This document shows, one piece after another, positions 43,524 to 52,085 of a stretch of DNA of 64,000 bases. This stretch comes from Flavobacterium sp. 83. Lineage in GTDB: Bacteria > Bacteroidota > Bacteroidia > Flavobacteriales > Flavobacteriaceae. Position numbers and translations under genes: made by a program. The notes beneath the pieces were generated by a model that saw only the letters and a program-made list of their open reading frames with translations, ran no database searches and was not told the DNA's origin. The first letter of the stretch is position 1, and the number at the start of each line of letters is the position of its first letter. Location of the stretch: positions 2,542,001-2,606,000 of the forward strand of contig NZ_JQMS01000001.1 in NCBI RefSeq assembly GCF_000744835.1. The letters run 5' to 3'.

Positions 43524-43961
43524 TAATTATTTGCTTGTTAAGATGTCTAAATTATTATTGAAATGCCATCCTTTTTTACCCCTTTTACAGAAGGCTTATT
43601 GTACTAAGAATAGTATTTTTTCAATAACGACGTAAATATATGAAAAAGCAAATCAAAGTTATTTGAGGAAAGCCGTAAACGGAGGAAAATAAGTGAAAAA
43701 AAGTGAAAATAAATTTAGGGCAAGGAGGGTAAGGTAATTTGGAGTAAAAGATATTTAATTTTTTTATAAAATAAAAAACGGTTTTAAGTGGCTGTTCGAG
43801 TGCAAAGTGAAACGAATACTTTATTATTTTACACTGATATGGTCTTATGTTACCCGATTGTTTGAGAAGAAAAAAAACAAAAAATGTTTGTGGTGTTTTT
43901 TGGTTACCCTGCCTGCCCTGTGAAAATGATGTAAATCGAAGTATTAGAAAGTAGGTAAAAT
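43524..43961. other. Intergenic region upstream of the defence cluster
   Basis: About 440 bases without a gene. It should hold the promoter of the minus-strand cluster; a weak box (TATTTACG on the minus strand, near 43630) is possible but not exact. Inside are AGGGTAAGGTAA (about 43730) and its rough inverse TTACCCTGCC (about 43904), which could be replication or regulatory sites for the primase gene next door. Nothing else is recognised. Confidence 0.4.
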
Positions 43962-43990
43962 AAAAAAAGTGGAAACGCTAGTTTTCCACT
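43962..43990 (-). terminator. Terminator of the primase/VapE gene
   Basis: On the minus strand: stem AGTGGAAA / TTTCCACT with a short loop, then a T7 run, 25 bases after the stop codon. Confidence 0.85.
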
Positions 43991-44014
43991 CTAAAAATGA
44001 TGATTTTTTTTTGT

Positions 44015-46108
44015 TTATTCTTCAACCACTTTGTTTCTGTTGTCAACGTCTTCCCAAGTGTTTTCTATTAAAGCGTACACAGCTATACCGTTCTTTTTTA
44101 AGCGAATGAAGTTGTGTTTTTTTAATGCTTTGCCTAACTTGTTTATTGTGCCATCAGTGATGTTTATTTTAGCTTTTTCAGCAAGTTTAGCTGCTATTTG
44201 AGAAGCATTTAGGAAAACATTAGCCTTTTCTCTTTCGCAAGGTTCAAACCACGTTAAAAGCAATTCTTCTTCTGGACTGTGAAGTTGGTATTGTTCGTTA
44301 TTTTCGGTGATGTTTTTGATTTCTTCCTGGTCGAACCAATATCTAAAGCCACTTTTGAAAAGAAATAACGCTTGTGAAAATGCCATATTGATATCTACAT
44401 TGTGCTGGTATTTGATGCCTTCTAACTCAAAACAAAGAAACCTTCTGCTTCCTGTACTGTCGTTTAAGAACTGTGCTGTATTGACACTTCCTGCGAACGA
44501 TGCCCTTCTGGGCATTGTTTCGTTGTTGTGTCCGTAGGCTTTTCTCATTCTGATTTGGGTTTTTGTAATGATTTCTTTGAGTGATCCAATTTCAGAACGG
44601 TTTAAATTTTCGAGCTCGTCCAAGTTGATTAACATACATTCTGAAAGCTGCACCAATGTATCTTTGTTGTTTGGGTTTATGGTTCCGGAAAATAGATATT
44701 CTTTCAAAGGTTTCGGTACAAGCTTTTCAACCCACGTTGTTTTTCCTAATCCTTGTTTGCCACTGAACACAATAACGGTGTGATTGATTACTTTATCATC
44801 GAGAACACAACCGACCATTGCGACCAACCATTTTTTGAAACATTGTTGCCAAAGGTCTTGTTTTGTAGTTGTGATTGTGTTGGCTAATTCGGTAATGTAA
44901 TCGGTCTTTTCATCATAAGAAGGTAAATTGAAAAAGTAATCTTCAAAAGGGTTGAACAGCACACAAAAATCAGAATAAAGCAAGTTTCGTAGTGAAGATA
45001 AATTTGTTTTAATTCGACCTTTTAAACATTCTCGAAGCATTGAATTTTCAATAAAATCATTCATCACATTCCACTTCTTTTTACCGAAATATTGGAACTC
45101 TAACTTACCTGAAACCATATTATGACGAAATACATATCTTGTTGATAAAAACAACTCTAAACGGTCAATTTGGGTTGGTTTTGGTTTGTCTTCGTCGTCT
45201 TCATCCTCTATAATAGTTGTTGGTTTTTCTGTTTTTTGTGTTTGGATTTTAGGAGCTTCATATTTCTCATTTTTGCCAAACTCGTGACTATTTCCGTAAG
45301 CACTGTTTACTGCTTGTGTTACTTCTTTTTCATCATATCCAAAGTCTGTTAGAATATATCCCAGAGCTTCTTGCAATGCTACTCCTTTACGGTTTAGATT
45401 ACACGCTAGTTGGTGCACGAATACGTTGCGACTACCATTCACAAATTGCACTTTTTTTTCAGTAAAATTTACGCAATGGTTGTAGATTGCATCGGTATTA
45501 ATAACAATTGTTGGTTCTGTTCTTTTAAACTCCCTCTCGATGTTAGCTTTAGGTTCTTTTTCTTGTTCTGTAGCACTAAATATTTTTGCGTTTTCATTGT
45601 AATAAAGGTTTTCATCATAAGAATAAAAGCATAGTCTGGTTAAGTCTTTGCCTGATTTGTCTATTTCCAGTTTTAAAATTGCCTCATAATGTGCTTGTAC
45701 CAATAGGAAAGCTTCTTTGTGATTGGCTTTATCTGAATTGATTTTTACTAGAATTTTTAATCCGTTACCTGATGGACTGATGAAACTGGCAAATGTGAAT
45801 TCACTTTGATTGGCCAAATGCTTTGCATTTTGCAAATCGGCAGCACTTAATTTGTCGATGTCCAGAATAATACAATTTGAATAATTCGCAAGGAATTCCA
45901 ATTTTCGACCTCCAACAAACTTTCCTGAAGGCGTGAATGCTGGAAGTGATTTCTTGGCTTTGTTGTATGCTTCTGTTTTGTTTTCGGCAAGTGATTTACG
46001 CAAGTAAATAATGCCGGGTTTGTACTTTCCTGTTTTGATTTCTTCTAAAATTGTTGAGATTGTTTTGTGTTCTACAACCTCGTTGAAGTTTTTAAAGACT
46101 GTTACCAT
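44015..46108 (-). CDS. Primase-like (BT4734/VirE-N) plus VapE helicase-like protein
   Basis: 697-aa replication protein of integrative elements. Residues 1-190 form a VirE N-terminal/BT4734-type primase-like domain (NCIILDIDKLSAADL; ASFISPSGNGLKILVKI). The C-terminal half (about 400-650) is a virulence-associated E ATPase: Walker A FSGKQGLGKTTWVEKL, MLINLDELENL (Walker B), PRRASFAGSVN and GSRRFLCFEL. This design resembles P4-type primase-helicases. It follows the HTH gene and a 30-aa microprotein. It should let the excised element replicate. Confidence 0.88.
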   Translation of the reverse strand: MVTVFKNFNEVVEHKTISTILEEIKTGKYKPGIIYLRKSLAENKTEAYNKAKKSLPAFTPSGKFVGGRKLEFLANYSNCIILDIDKLSAADLQNAKHLANQSEFTFASFISPSGNGLKILVKINSDKANHKEAFLLVQAHYEAILKLEIDKSGKDLTRLCFYSYDENLYYNENAKIFSATEQEKEPKANIEREFKRTEPTIVINTDAIYNHCVNFTEKKVQFVNGSRNVFVHQLACNLNRKGVALQEALGYILTDFGYDEKEVTQAVNSAYGNSHEFGKNEKYEAPKIQTQKTEKPTTIIEDEDDEDKPKPTQIDRLELFLSTRYVFRHNMVSGKLEFQYFGKKKWNVMNDFIENSMLRECLKGRIKTNLSSLRNLLYSDFCVLFNPFEDYFFNLPSYDEKTDYITELANTITTTKQDLWQQCFKKWLVAMVGCVLDDKVINHTVIVFSGKQGLGKTTWVEKLVPKPLKEYLFSGTINPNNKDTLVQLSECMLINLDELENLNRSEIGSLKEIITKTQIRMRKAYGHNNETMPRRASFAGSVNTAQFLNDSTGSRRFLCFELEGIKYQHNVDINMAFSQALFLFKSGFRYWFDQEEIKNITENNEQYQLHSPEEELLLTWFEPCEREKANVFLNASQIAAKLAEKAKINITDGTINKLGKALKKHNFIRLKKNGIAVYALIENTWEDVDNRNKVVEE

Positions 46109-46111
46109 TGA

Positions 46112-46204
46112 TTAGGTTTTAAAATTATTTTTCAAGATTAGAAGTTTCCCTTTTGTGACTGGTATGCAATCACAACTTTCGCAAGTTCCGTTACACTCTT
46201 TCAT
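46112..46204 (-). CDS. 30-aa Cys-rich microprotein
   Basis: Small gene: MKECNGTCESCDCIPVTKGK then LLILKNNFKT. Four cysteines lie in C-x3-C-x2-C-x-C, enough for one metal site. The ATG comes one base after the HTH gene's stop, and its own stop lies three bases before the primase ATG, so it sits exactly between the two as part of one operon. There is no signal peptide. It may be a metal-binding regulator or chance coding; the tight fit favours a real gene. Confidence 0.5.
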   Translation of the reverse strand: MKECNGTCESCDCIPVTKGKLLILKNNFKT

Positions 46205-46205
46205 T

Positions 46206-46487
46206 TTATCTTCCTTTGAAAGATTTGTTGTAATGCTCTGTAAGGAGCTTTTCAACATCAGAAAGTTTGTAGTAGATTTTGTTTCCAACTTGACTAAATG
46301 AAATTTTACCTTCGTCTCTCCAGGTTTGAGCTGTACGTTTTGAAATTTTCATCAGAAGAAGAAATTCTTGATTGTCAAGAAAGGTTTCTTTCTTTGGGTC
46401 AGCCTTAATTGAGATTTGGCTTTGAATTGTGTCTAATTTGCTCATTAGATCTGTGAACTGGTCTTTTGTGAAGATAATTGCATCCAT
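46206..46487 (-). CDS. HTH (excisionase-type) DNA-binding protein
   Basis: 93 aa from MDAIIFTKDQFTDLMSKLD. A MerR/Xis-like winged helix is seen in FLDNQEFLLLMKISKRTAQTW then DEGKISFSQVGNKIYYKLSD, the usual form of Bacteroidetes element helix_turn_helix_17 proteins. An N-terminal helix precedes it. A longer frame to 46517 exists. The gene lies in the usual order integrase, unknown protein, HTH, primase, and probably controls excision or replication. Confidence 0.88.
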   Translation of the reverse strand: MDAIIFTKDQFTDLMSKLDTIQSQISIKADPKKETFLDNQEFLLLMKISKRTAQTWRDEGKISFSQVGNKIYYKLSDVEKLLTEHYNKSFKGR

Positions 46488-46576
46488 TTTTAAAAGTTTT
46501 AAATTGTTATGGTGCAAATGTGAGAAGTTGTAAAAAGTCCAAAAGTCCTGAAATGGTCTTTCAGGACTATTTTGTT

Positions 46577-47485
46577 TTAGAGCATTTTGTCGATGTCTAT
46601 TCTTTTGTGGGGTTTCGGACGTTTTTCGGTTCTTGAAGGAGTGAGTATTGTTTTGACTGTTTCAGGACTTATATCTTTTCCATCTTTGTCAAGATAAGAA
46701 TTTACGATAATTGCCACCATATCATTAACCGAACCATCAAGGATTGATTTACCATCCACAAATAGTTCTCTCAGAAACTGATAATGAATATCAATAAACT
46801 GGTTTAAATTGCAATTGATTTGCATTTTTTTGAAAGGCATTTGAATGCCTGCGTTGTGATTTTGAGCTTCTTTAATTGCCGTTTGTATTTTTTGTAAGGC
46901 ATAAATATTCTCTATTTCTTTGGTGCATTGTGCATCATAAAACGGTGTCTTTTGATTGATAAACTCAATATTGGCTTGTTGGTATTCAAACATTTCTTTG
47001 GTTAACAACAATATTTTTTGATTGTCATCATTGATTTTTTCGAGCTGCTTTTTTATCTCATAAAATGAAAAATAACGGTCTTCACTTTCGGCATTAATGA
47101 ATTTTTTAGGTGTTTTTACAACTGGTTCTTTTACGCTCAAAGATTGCAGCTCTGTTCGTTTTTTTTCGATTAAAATGTACAACTTATTGTATCTACTCAT
47201 AGCCGTTTTGGAGCTGAAAAAGGCTTCATTATTGGCTAATAATTTTTCGAGTTTACATATCCATATTTCCGGGTTCTTCACCTGGTTGAATTGATAATCG
47301 ATAAATGCAGGAAATTGAGATTGTTTGAGTTCTAGAATTTTTGCAATTAAAGCATTGCAATAGTTTTGAATGTTGATTTTGTCTTCAATGATTATATCAA
47401 ATAAAGGATTTTTGGCTAGAGCCGAAGGCACTGCCAATAATTCTACAAACGGAGCTGTTTGCATATTTTGATCCTTTGAATTCAA
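46577..47485 (-). CDS. 302-aa protein of integrative elements, unknown
   Basis: No recognised domain. Helix-rich and lysine-rich, with charged stretches (NKLYILIEKKRTELQSL, FYEIKKQLEKINDDNQKILL) and an end KRPKPHKRIDIDKML that is strongly basic, suggesting nucleic-acid contact. A block near 220-260 (MPFKKMQINCNLNQFIDIHY then LRELFVDGKSILDGS) looks like the one conserved in Bacteroidetes mobile-element proteins between the integrase and HTH genes. Likely an element maintenance or regulatory protein. Confidence 0.7.
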   Translation of the reverse strand: MNSKDQNMQTAPFVELLAVPSALAKNPLFDIIIEDKINIQNYCNALIAKILELKQSQFPAFIDYQFNQVKNPEIWICKLEKLLANNEAFFSSKTAMSRYNKLYILIEKKRTELQSLSVKEPVVKTPKKFINAESEDRYFSFYEIKKQLEKINDDNQKILLLTKEMFEYQQANIEFINQKTPFYDAQCTKEIENIYALQKIQTAIKEAQNHNAGIQMPFKKMQINCNLNQFIDIHYQFLRELFVDGKSILDGSVNDMVAIIVNSYLDKDGKDISPETVKTILTPSRTEKRPKPHKRIDIDKML

Positions 47486-47655
47486 ATTTTAATATGTTTT
47501 TTTTGGTATTCATTTAGTATTGAAAGGTAATTAAAAGCGGTTTTTTATTGGTCGCTTTTTGGAAGTCCTAGTGTTTTCTACTAGTGTTCGTTTATCACTC
47601 GTTTCGAATGCTTTAAAAATTACTTGTTTACTCTGATGTAAAGTTATAAAATAAA

Positions 47656-47680
47656 AAAAATCCTTGTTAAAGGATTTTAG
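47656..47680 (-). terminator. Terminator of the integrase gene
   Basis: On the minus strand: AAAATCCTTT-AAC-AAGGATTTT followed by a T-rich run, 55 bases after the integrase stop codon. Confidence 0.8.
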
Positions 47681-47734
47681 TTGAAGTTATTAACAATCGT
47701 TTAATGTCAATAAAATAGACACTTAACACGTTAT

Positions 47735-48952
47735 TTAAAAAATATAGTTATCAACTGCTTTGTCCAGTTCCTCACTGATAATTTTAGCATATACCTGCGT
47801 GGTGCTGATGTCACGGTGGTCCATTAATTTAGAAACGTGCTCAATTCTCATACCATTATTTAACGCATTTGTCGCAAAACTGTGTCTTGATAAATGGAAC
47901 GAAAGGTCGAAAGGTAAATTTATTTTTGTACCCATTTTTTTCAGGTGCCAGTTTGCTAATTTATTGAAAGCTGCTGTTTGAAAATAACGTTTTGCTTCAC
48001 TGTTCAAATAGCCTTCTTTGTCCATAATAATCGGAAAGATAAAATCATCGTGATTGGCATTTACTTTTTTGTATTTTTCTAAAATATCGATAGCCACTTT
48101 TCCAATTTTGAACTGGTGTACTCTTCCAGTTTTACGAATGTGTTTGTTGATTTTATGTTCAGCTTCATTGTAATTAGAATATTGCATTTCGATAACATCA
48201 CTAAAACGCAATCCTCCGGCATAAATAGAGAAAAGGAATAAATCTCTCCACATCATAGCTTTTTTCCCTTCTATGAGCTTTAAATTGGTTAAAGCATCAA
48301 TCTGTACTTTATTAAGAAATAATCTTTTAGATGAACTGATTTTGAGGGTTATTTTGCTAAAAGGAAACATCGTTTCGGGAATTACTTCTTCACGAATAGC
48401 ATCCCTGAATATGGTTCCGAGCACAATTATAGAAAGGCGTTGCGTTGTATCTCCGTTGCCTAAAGTATCTCCTAAATGAAATTTATAGTCGTTTAATAGT
48501 GCTACCGTAATTTCATCAAAATATACATCCTTTGTTCCCATATATTTTTCAAATTTATCAACCTGAGAGGTGTATGCTCTGTAAGTGGAATAAGAAACAG
48601 TACTTTTGATTTTCTCTAATCTCTTTCTGGCATATTCAAAAAAGTTTGGCACTTCTTTTCCCTTTATGGCTTCTTTGAGTTTTTTAACCGATACCGTTTT
48701 TATTTTACGTTCCATATCGGCAACCTGACCTTCGGCATCTGCAATCTTTTGAGATAATGCAGCATTCATCCTGGCACTATTGGAATGGTTCTTTTTTACT
48801 TTCTGCTTTACTTCATCCCACTCGTTCTCTTTTAGCTTCACTCCAGCAGTGATAAATTTCGTTTTTCTATCTTTTATAATTCGGATATACAAAGGGCTGT
48901 GTCCTGTTTGGTCTACCTGATGTGTTCTTAAAATTAGTTTTACTGATGCCAT
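47735..48952 (-). CDS. Tyrosine recombinase (integrase)
   Basis: 405-aa phage-type integrase. Residues 1-90 are the Bacteroidetes arm-binding domain (LILRTHQVDQTGHSPLYIRI), then a SAM-like core-binding domain, then the catalytic domain: Arg in YAGGLRFSDVIEM, HLSRHSFATNAL (H-x-x-R), MDHRDISTTQVYAKI (His and the Tyr nucleophile). It lies at the right end of the proposed element, about 240 bases from the candidate attR. It is not an integron IntI. Confidence 0.95.
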   Translation of the reverse strand: MASVKLILRTHQVDQTGHSPLYIRIIKDRKTKFITAGVKLKENEWDEVKQKVKKNHSNSARMNAALSQKIADAEGQVADMERKIKTVSVKKLKEAIKGKEVPNFFEYARKRLEKIKSTVSYSTYRAYTSQVDKFEKYMGTKDVYFDEITVALLNDYKFHLGDTLGNGDTTQRLSIIVLGTIFRDAIREEVIPETMFPFSKITLKISSSKRLFLNKVQIDALTNLKLIEGKKAMMWRDLFLFSIYAGGLRFSDVIEMQYSNYNEAEHKINKHIRKTGRVHQFKIGKVAIDILEKYKKVNANHDDFIFPIIMDKEGYLNSEAKRYFQTAAFNKLANWHLKKMGTKINLPFDLSFHLSRHSFATNALNNGMRIEHVSKLMDHRDISTTQVYAKIISEELDKAVDNYIF

Positions 48953-49056
48953 AATAATAGGATTTTAGAAATGTTATACTACTTTTGTAAATTAATGCAA
49001 ACGAGTGAAAGTATTGTAAATAAAGGGTTTTCAATTGGGTGCATCGTGATACGAAG

Positions 49057-49078
49057 GTACAACATTGGGTACAACAAA
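49057..49078. repeat. Right GTACAACA double box (integrase arm site?)
   Basis: GTACAACAT, three bases, GTACAACAAA; partner of the left box at 19031-19051 in the same orientation. Confidence 0.5.
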
Positions 49079-49188
49079 ACAAGTATTTCGTTGCTTTTTG
49101 TTGCTTAAAATTGCATTGTTCATTTTTATAAAGTCAATGAATACAACACTTTAAGTGCAATTGGGAGGGTTGAATGAAAAGTTGTAGA

Positions 49189-49201
49189 TAACTTGTATAT
49201 A
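49189..49201. other. Candidate attR core (TAACTTGTATATA)
   Basis: Exact copy of the 13 bases at 18957-18969, beyond the integrase gene. Together they delimit about 30.2 kb. Confidence 0.55.
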
Positions 49202-49395
49202 AGCGAAAAAAACCTTCGCCAATCTACCCATTTTTGGTTGTATATACGAAGTTTAGTTTCGCTTTATATTTTCTCAAATATATAAAAATTTTTCTTACAA
49301 ATTAGTAAGCAACTTTTTTATTCCAATATGATTTATAACAGATTCTAAACTTTAATAAAGCACTTTTTTCGAAAATTTTATTCTGGAAAAAACTC

Positions 49396-49467
49396 GTTGT
49401 CAAATAGCCCCGATGGGAGCAAGTATCCCACGCTTTTGGGCGTGGATACTGCGGACAGCGGGACAAC
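49396..49467 (+). ncRNA. Flavo-1-like structured RNA
   Basis: The sequence ATAGCCCCGATGGGAGC, a variable hairpin (AGTATCC and GGATACT arms, ACGC/GCGT inside), then GCGGACAGCGGGA is the pattern of the Flavo-1 RNA motif common in Flavobacteria, as I remember it. GTTGTC and GACAAC close the outer stem. Function of the motif is unknown. It sits 195 bases beyond the proposed attR, so the element landed beside it. Confidence 0.65.
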
Positions 49468-49511
49468 TCGTCTTGAAAAATTAGAAATGTTCTGCTCCTA
49501 ATAAAGCGAAA

Positions 49512-49540
49512 AAAACACCAGCCTTTCGACTGATGTTTTC
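49512..49540 (-). terminator. Terminator of the DUF808 gene
   Basis: On the minus strand: AAAACATCAG / CTGGTGTTTT with a short loop and a T7 run, about 50 bases after the stop. Confidence 0.75.
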
Positions 49541-49586
49541 CTAGTTTTTTAATTATTTATACAACTAAAGTGTATTTAATTGTTGC

Positions 49587-50456
49587 TTACTTTTTGGCAA
49601 TGATTTTTTTGAACAGCGTAACAATTCCCAAAACAATTCCTCCAATTACAAGGCCGATTAAAAATTCGGTTACAATGGAAGGTAATTGGGGTAATACGCC
49701 ATGTAAAAAACCGATATTGTGTACAAATATACCACCTGCTACTAACAGTAAGGCGATGGTACCTATAAAAGATAAACTTTTGATGACTTTTGGCAGTGCT
49801 TTTACTAATATATTACCCAATTTATTTGTAAAACTTTGTTCTCTAGTATTTAATTGAATTAGTTTTAGACCTGCTTCATCCATTCTTACAATTAGTGCTA
49901 CAATCCCGTAAACACCAACTGTTGCTAGTATTGCAATGATGGAAACAACTAGGATTTGTGATAAAATAGGTTTTCCTATAACGGTGCCGAGCGCAATAAT
50001 TACAATTTCTACTGATAATATAAAATCAGTCACTATTGCTGATTTTATTTTTACTTTTTCTAAAGTCAAAATTTCTTCTTCGGTCATTGGTTCCAAAGAA
50101 ATTTCGTGTTTTGAATTTTCGTGCGGGAAGAAGTATTCGTATATTTTTTCGGCACCTTCGTAGGCTAAATAAAGTCCTCCAAGCACTAAAATTATGATAA
50201 CTGCTACCGGTAAAAATGCGCTCAACAAAAAAGCGATGGGTAAAATGATTGCCTTATTGAGCAGAGAACCTTTTGCAATTGCCCATAATACCGGAAGCTC
50301 TCGCGATGAAACAAATCCGGAAGCTTTTTCGGCATTTACTGCCAAATCATCACCTAAAATACCAGCCGTTTTTTTGGCGGCAAATTTACTCATTACGGCA
50401 ATATCATCCATGATTGCTGCGATATCATCCAGTAGTGCGAAAAAACCTGATGCCAT
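49587..50456 (-). CDS. DUF808 (YedI-like) membrane protein
   Basis: 289-aa inner membrane protein of the DUF808 family. The start MASGFFALLDDIAAIMDDIA is the family hallmark, and GILGDDLAVNAEKASGF with ELPVLWAIAKGSL follows. Several membrane helices (AFLLSAFLPVAVIIILVLG, IVIIALGTVI, ILVVSIIAILATVGVYGIV, IGTIALLLVAGGIF) and an acidic cytoplasmic loop are visible. The role is unknown; transport has been suggested for the family. Single gene. Confidence 0.92.
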   Translation of the reverse strand: MASGFFALLDDIAAIMDDIAVMSKFAAKKTAGILGDDLAVNAEKASGFVSSRELPVLWAIAKGSLLNKAIILPIAFLLSAFLPVAVIIILVLGGLYLAYEGAEKIYEYFFPHENSKHEISLEPMTEEEILTLEKVKIKSAIVTDFILSVEIVIIALGTVIGKPILSQILVVSIIAILATVGVYGIVALIVRMDEAGLKLIQLNTREQSFTNKLGNILVKALPKVIKSLSFIGTIALLLVAGGIFVHNIGFLHGVLPQLPSIVTEFLIGLVIGGIVLGIVTLFKKIIAKK

Positions 50457-50616
50457 TTAATTTATTTTAAGAACTGCGCGACTTTTGGCATTGTTACACC
50501 AAAATTTAACCATGCAGTTTTGTTTGTTTATTCCTGCGAAGCTAAAACTTTTTTATTTACTCTATTTATAAAATGGGTGAATTTTTAGTTAATATTCACC
50601 CAAAATCTTTCTGTAT

Positions 50617-50643
50617 TTGTAGTACTGTTTTTATTTACTTTTG
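50617..50643 (+). promoter_or_regulatory. osmC-family gene promoter
   Basis: TTG at 50617-50619, a 16-base spacer, and TACTTTTG at 50636-50643 (exact TAnnTTTG). The ATG follows at 50655. Confidence 0.6.
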
Positions 50644-50654
50644 GAATAAAAAAA

Positions 50655-51125
50655 ATGATGGGATTCAAACATGTATTTAAAGCTAAATTAGATTGGTTTT
50701 TTTCTAAAAACGAAGCGGCGAAGTATACAAAAAGTCATACTATAACTATTGATGGTAAGTCTGTTCTAAATGTTTCGGCAGCTAAAGCTTTCAAAGGAGA
50801 TCCTGCTTTGCACAATCCTGAAGACCTGTTATTGAGTAGCGTGGTTTCCTGTCACATGATGTCTTACTTGTATCTTTGTAAACAAAATGATATTGAGGTG
50901 GTGTCTTATACAGACGAAGCGGAGGCAACTCTTGAAGTTTCAGCCGACGGTAGCGGACGCTTTATTGCCATTACTCTAAATCCGAAAGTTCGTATTACTA
51001 ACAAAGAAAAAATAGTTGAGGCACTTAGCTTGCATAAAAAAGCTAACCAACTCTGTTTTATAGCCAACTCGTGTAATTTTCCAATTCTGCATTGTCCAAC
51101 TTGTGAAATTGAAGCTCTCGATTAA
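50655..51125 (+). CDS. OsmC family peroxidase-like protein
   Basis: 156-aa OsmC/Ohr-fold protein, a thiol-dependent hydroperoxide reductase family. The two redox cysteines are in SSVVSCHMMSYLYLC and KANQLCFIANSCNFP. The start may be the first or second ATG (50655 or 50658). A conserved block PALHNPEDLLLSSV precedes the first Cys. It lies alone, with a consensus promoter close upstream, and is convergent with the HAD gene. Confidence 0.92.
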   Translation: MMGFKHVFKAKLDWFFSKNEAAKYTKSHTITIDGKSVLNVSAAKAFKGDPALHNPEDLLLSSVVSCHMMSYLYLCKQNDIEVVSYTDEAEATLEVSADGSGRFIAITLNPKVRITNKEKIVEALSLHKKANQLCFIANSCNFPILHCPTCEIEALD

Positions 51126-51146
51126 AGAGTTGCATTGTTAATTTTT

Positions 51147-51794
51147 TTATAAAATCTCAATTAAATCAGAAGGTTGGTTTAATATATATTTAGCTCCATT
51201 TGAAAGCAATTCTTCTTCGGGTCTATAGCCCCATGAAACCCCTACAGCGAACATATTAGCATTTGTAGCCGTTTGCATATCAATACCGGAATCTCCTATA
51301 AAAATGATTTCTTCGGCTTTTAGGCCAAAGCTTTTACTAATTTCCATTGTTTTAAACGGATTTGGTTTTTTTAGCGCTTCTGTTGTCAAACCCACTATTG
51401 GATTAAAATAATCAGGAAATAGGGTTGCTGTAATTTCCTTTGTCAGGTCATCAGCTTTATTAGAGAATACGCTTAGTTTTATATTGCGGGATTTTAATTC
51501 GTCTAATAATTCAAATATCCCATCATAGGCTTTTGTTTTGCACGTACAATTATCACGATATATAGCAACCATCAAATCGTAACACTGATTAATTTGTGTT
51601 TCATCATTATGTGTTGCAGGCATGGCTTTACTGACCAAATTTCTGAGGCCACTACCAATGAAATATTGATAAGCATCATAACTGTGAGTAGGGTAGTTGA
51701 GACTGATAAGAACGCTGTTCATAGCATCTGCAATGTCTTCCAGTGAATTTACCAATGTTCCGTCTAAATCAAAAATAATTCCTTTAAATGCCAT
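51147..51794 (-). CDS. HAD family phosphatase (phosphoglycolate type)
   Basis: 215-aa HAD hydrolase. Motif I is IIFDLDGTLVNSLED, motif II SVFSNKADD, and motifs III/IV KKPNPF with IIFIGDSGIDMQTA. The cap domain sits between motifs I and II, as in phosphoglycolate phosphatase (gph), but the substrate cannot be fixed. Single gene; its start is followed upstream by about 290 bases of non-coding DNA. Confidence 0.9.
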   Translation of the reverse strand: MAFKGIIFDLDGTLVNSLEDIADAMNSVLISLNYPTHSYDAYQYFIGSGLRNLVSKAMPATHNDETQINQCYDLMVAIYRDNCTCKTKAYDGIFELLDELKSRNIKLSVFSNKADDLTKEITATLFPDYFNPIVGLTTEALKKPNPFKTMEISKSFGLKAEEIIFIGDSGIDMQTATNANMFAVGVSWGYRPEEELLSNGAKYILNQPSDLIEIL

Positions 51795-51963
51795 TTTTCA
51801 TTTTTATAGGAATCGAAAAAGTCAGCATTTCGATTCTAGTTTGGATATCATGCCCAAAGATAGGATATTGTTTTTTTTCTTTTTGTGACTTTTAAAAATT
51901 TATAGTTGCTTGCCTTTGTTAGTGTTTACGTGCGAGATTCACCTTGTTTCTATATTTTTAGCC

Positions 51964-51997
51964 AAGTTTAGCGTAATGGATACGGAGTGCTAAACTT
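51964..51997. repeat. Small inverted repeat upstream of IS copy 2
   Basis: AAGTTTAGC (51964-51972) and GCTAAACTT (51989-51997) around a 16-base loop, in the 290-base spacer before the IS. No gene or clear promoter is seen in that spacer. Confidence 0.6.
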
Positions 51998-52085
51998 CGC
52001 AAATTAAAAGTATTGTTTTATTTACATTACTGTCACAGAGCGTTCTGAAACCAGAATTAATAGATAATAAAAATCTTATTTTTTA

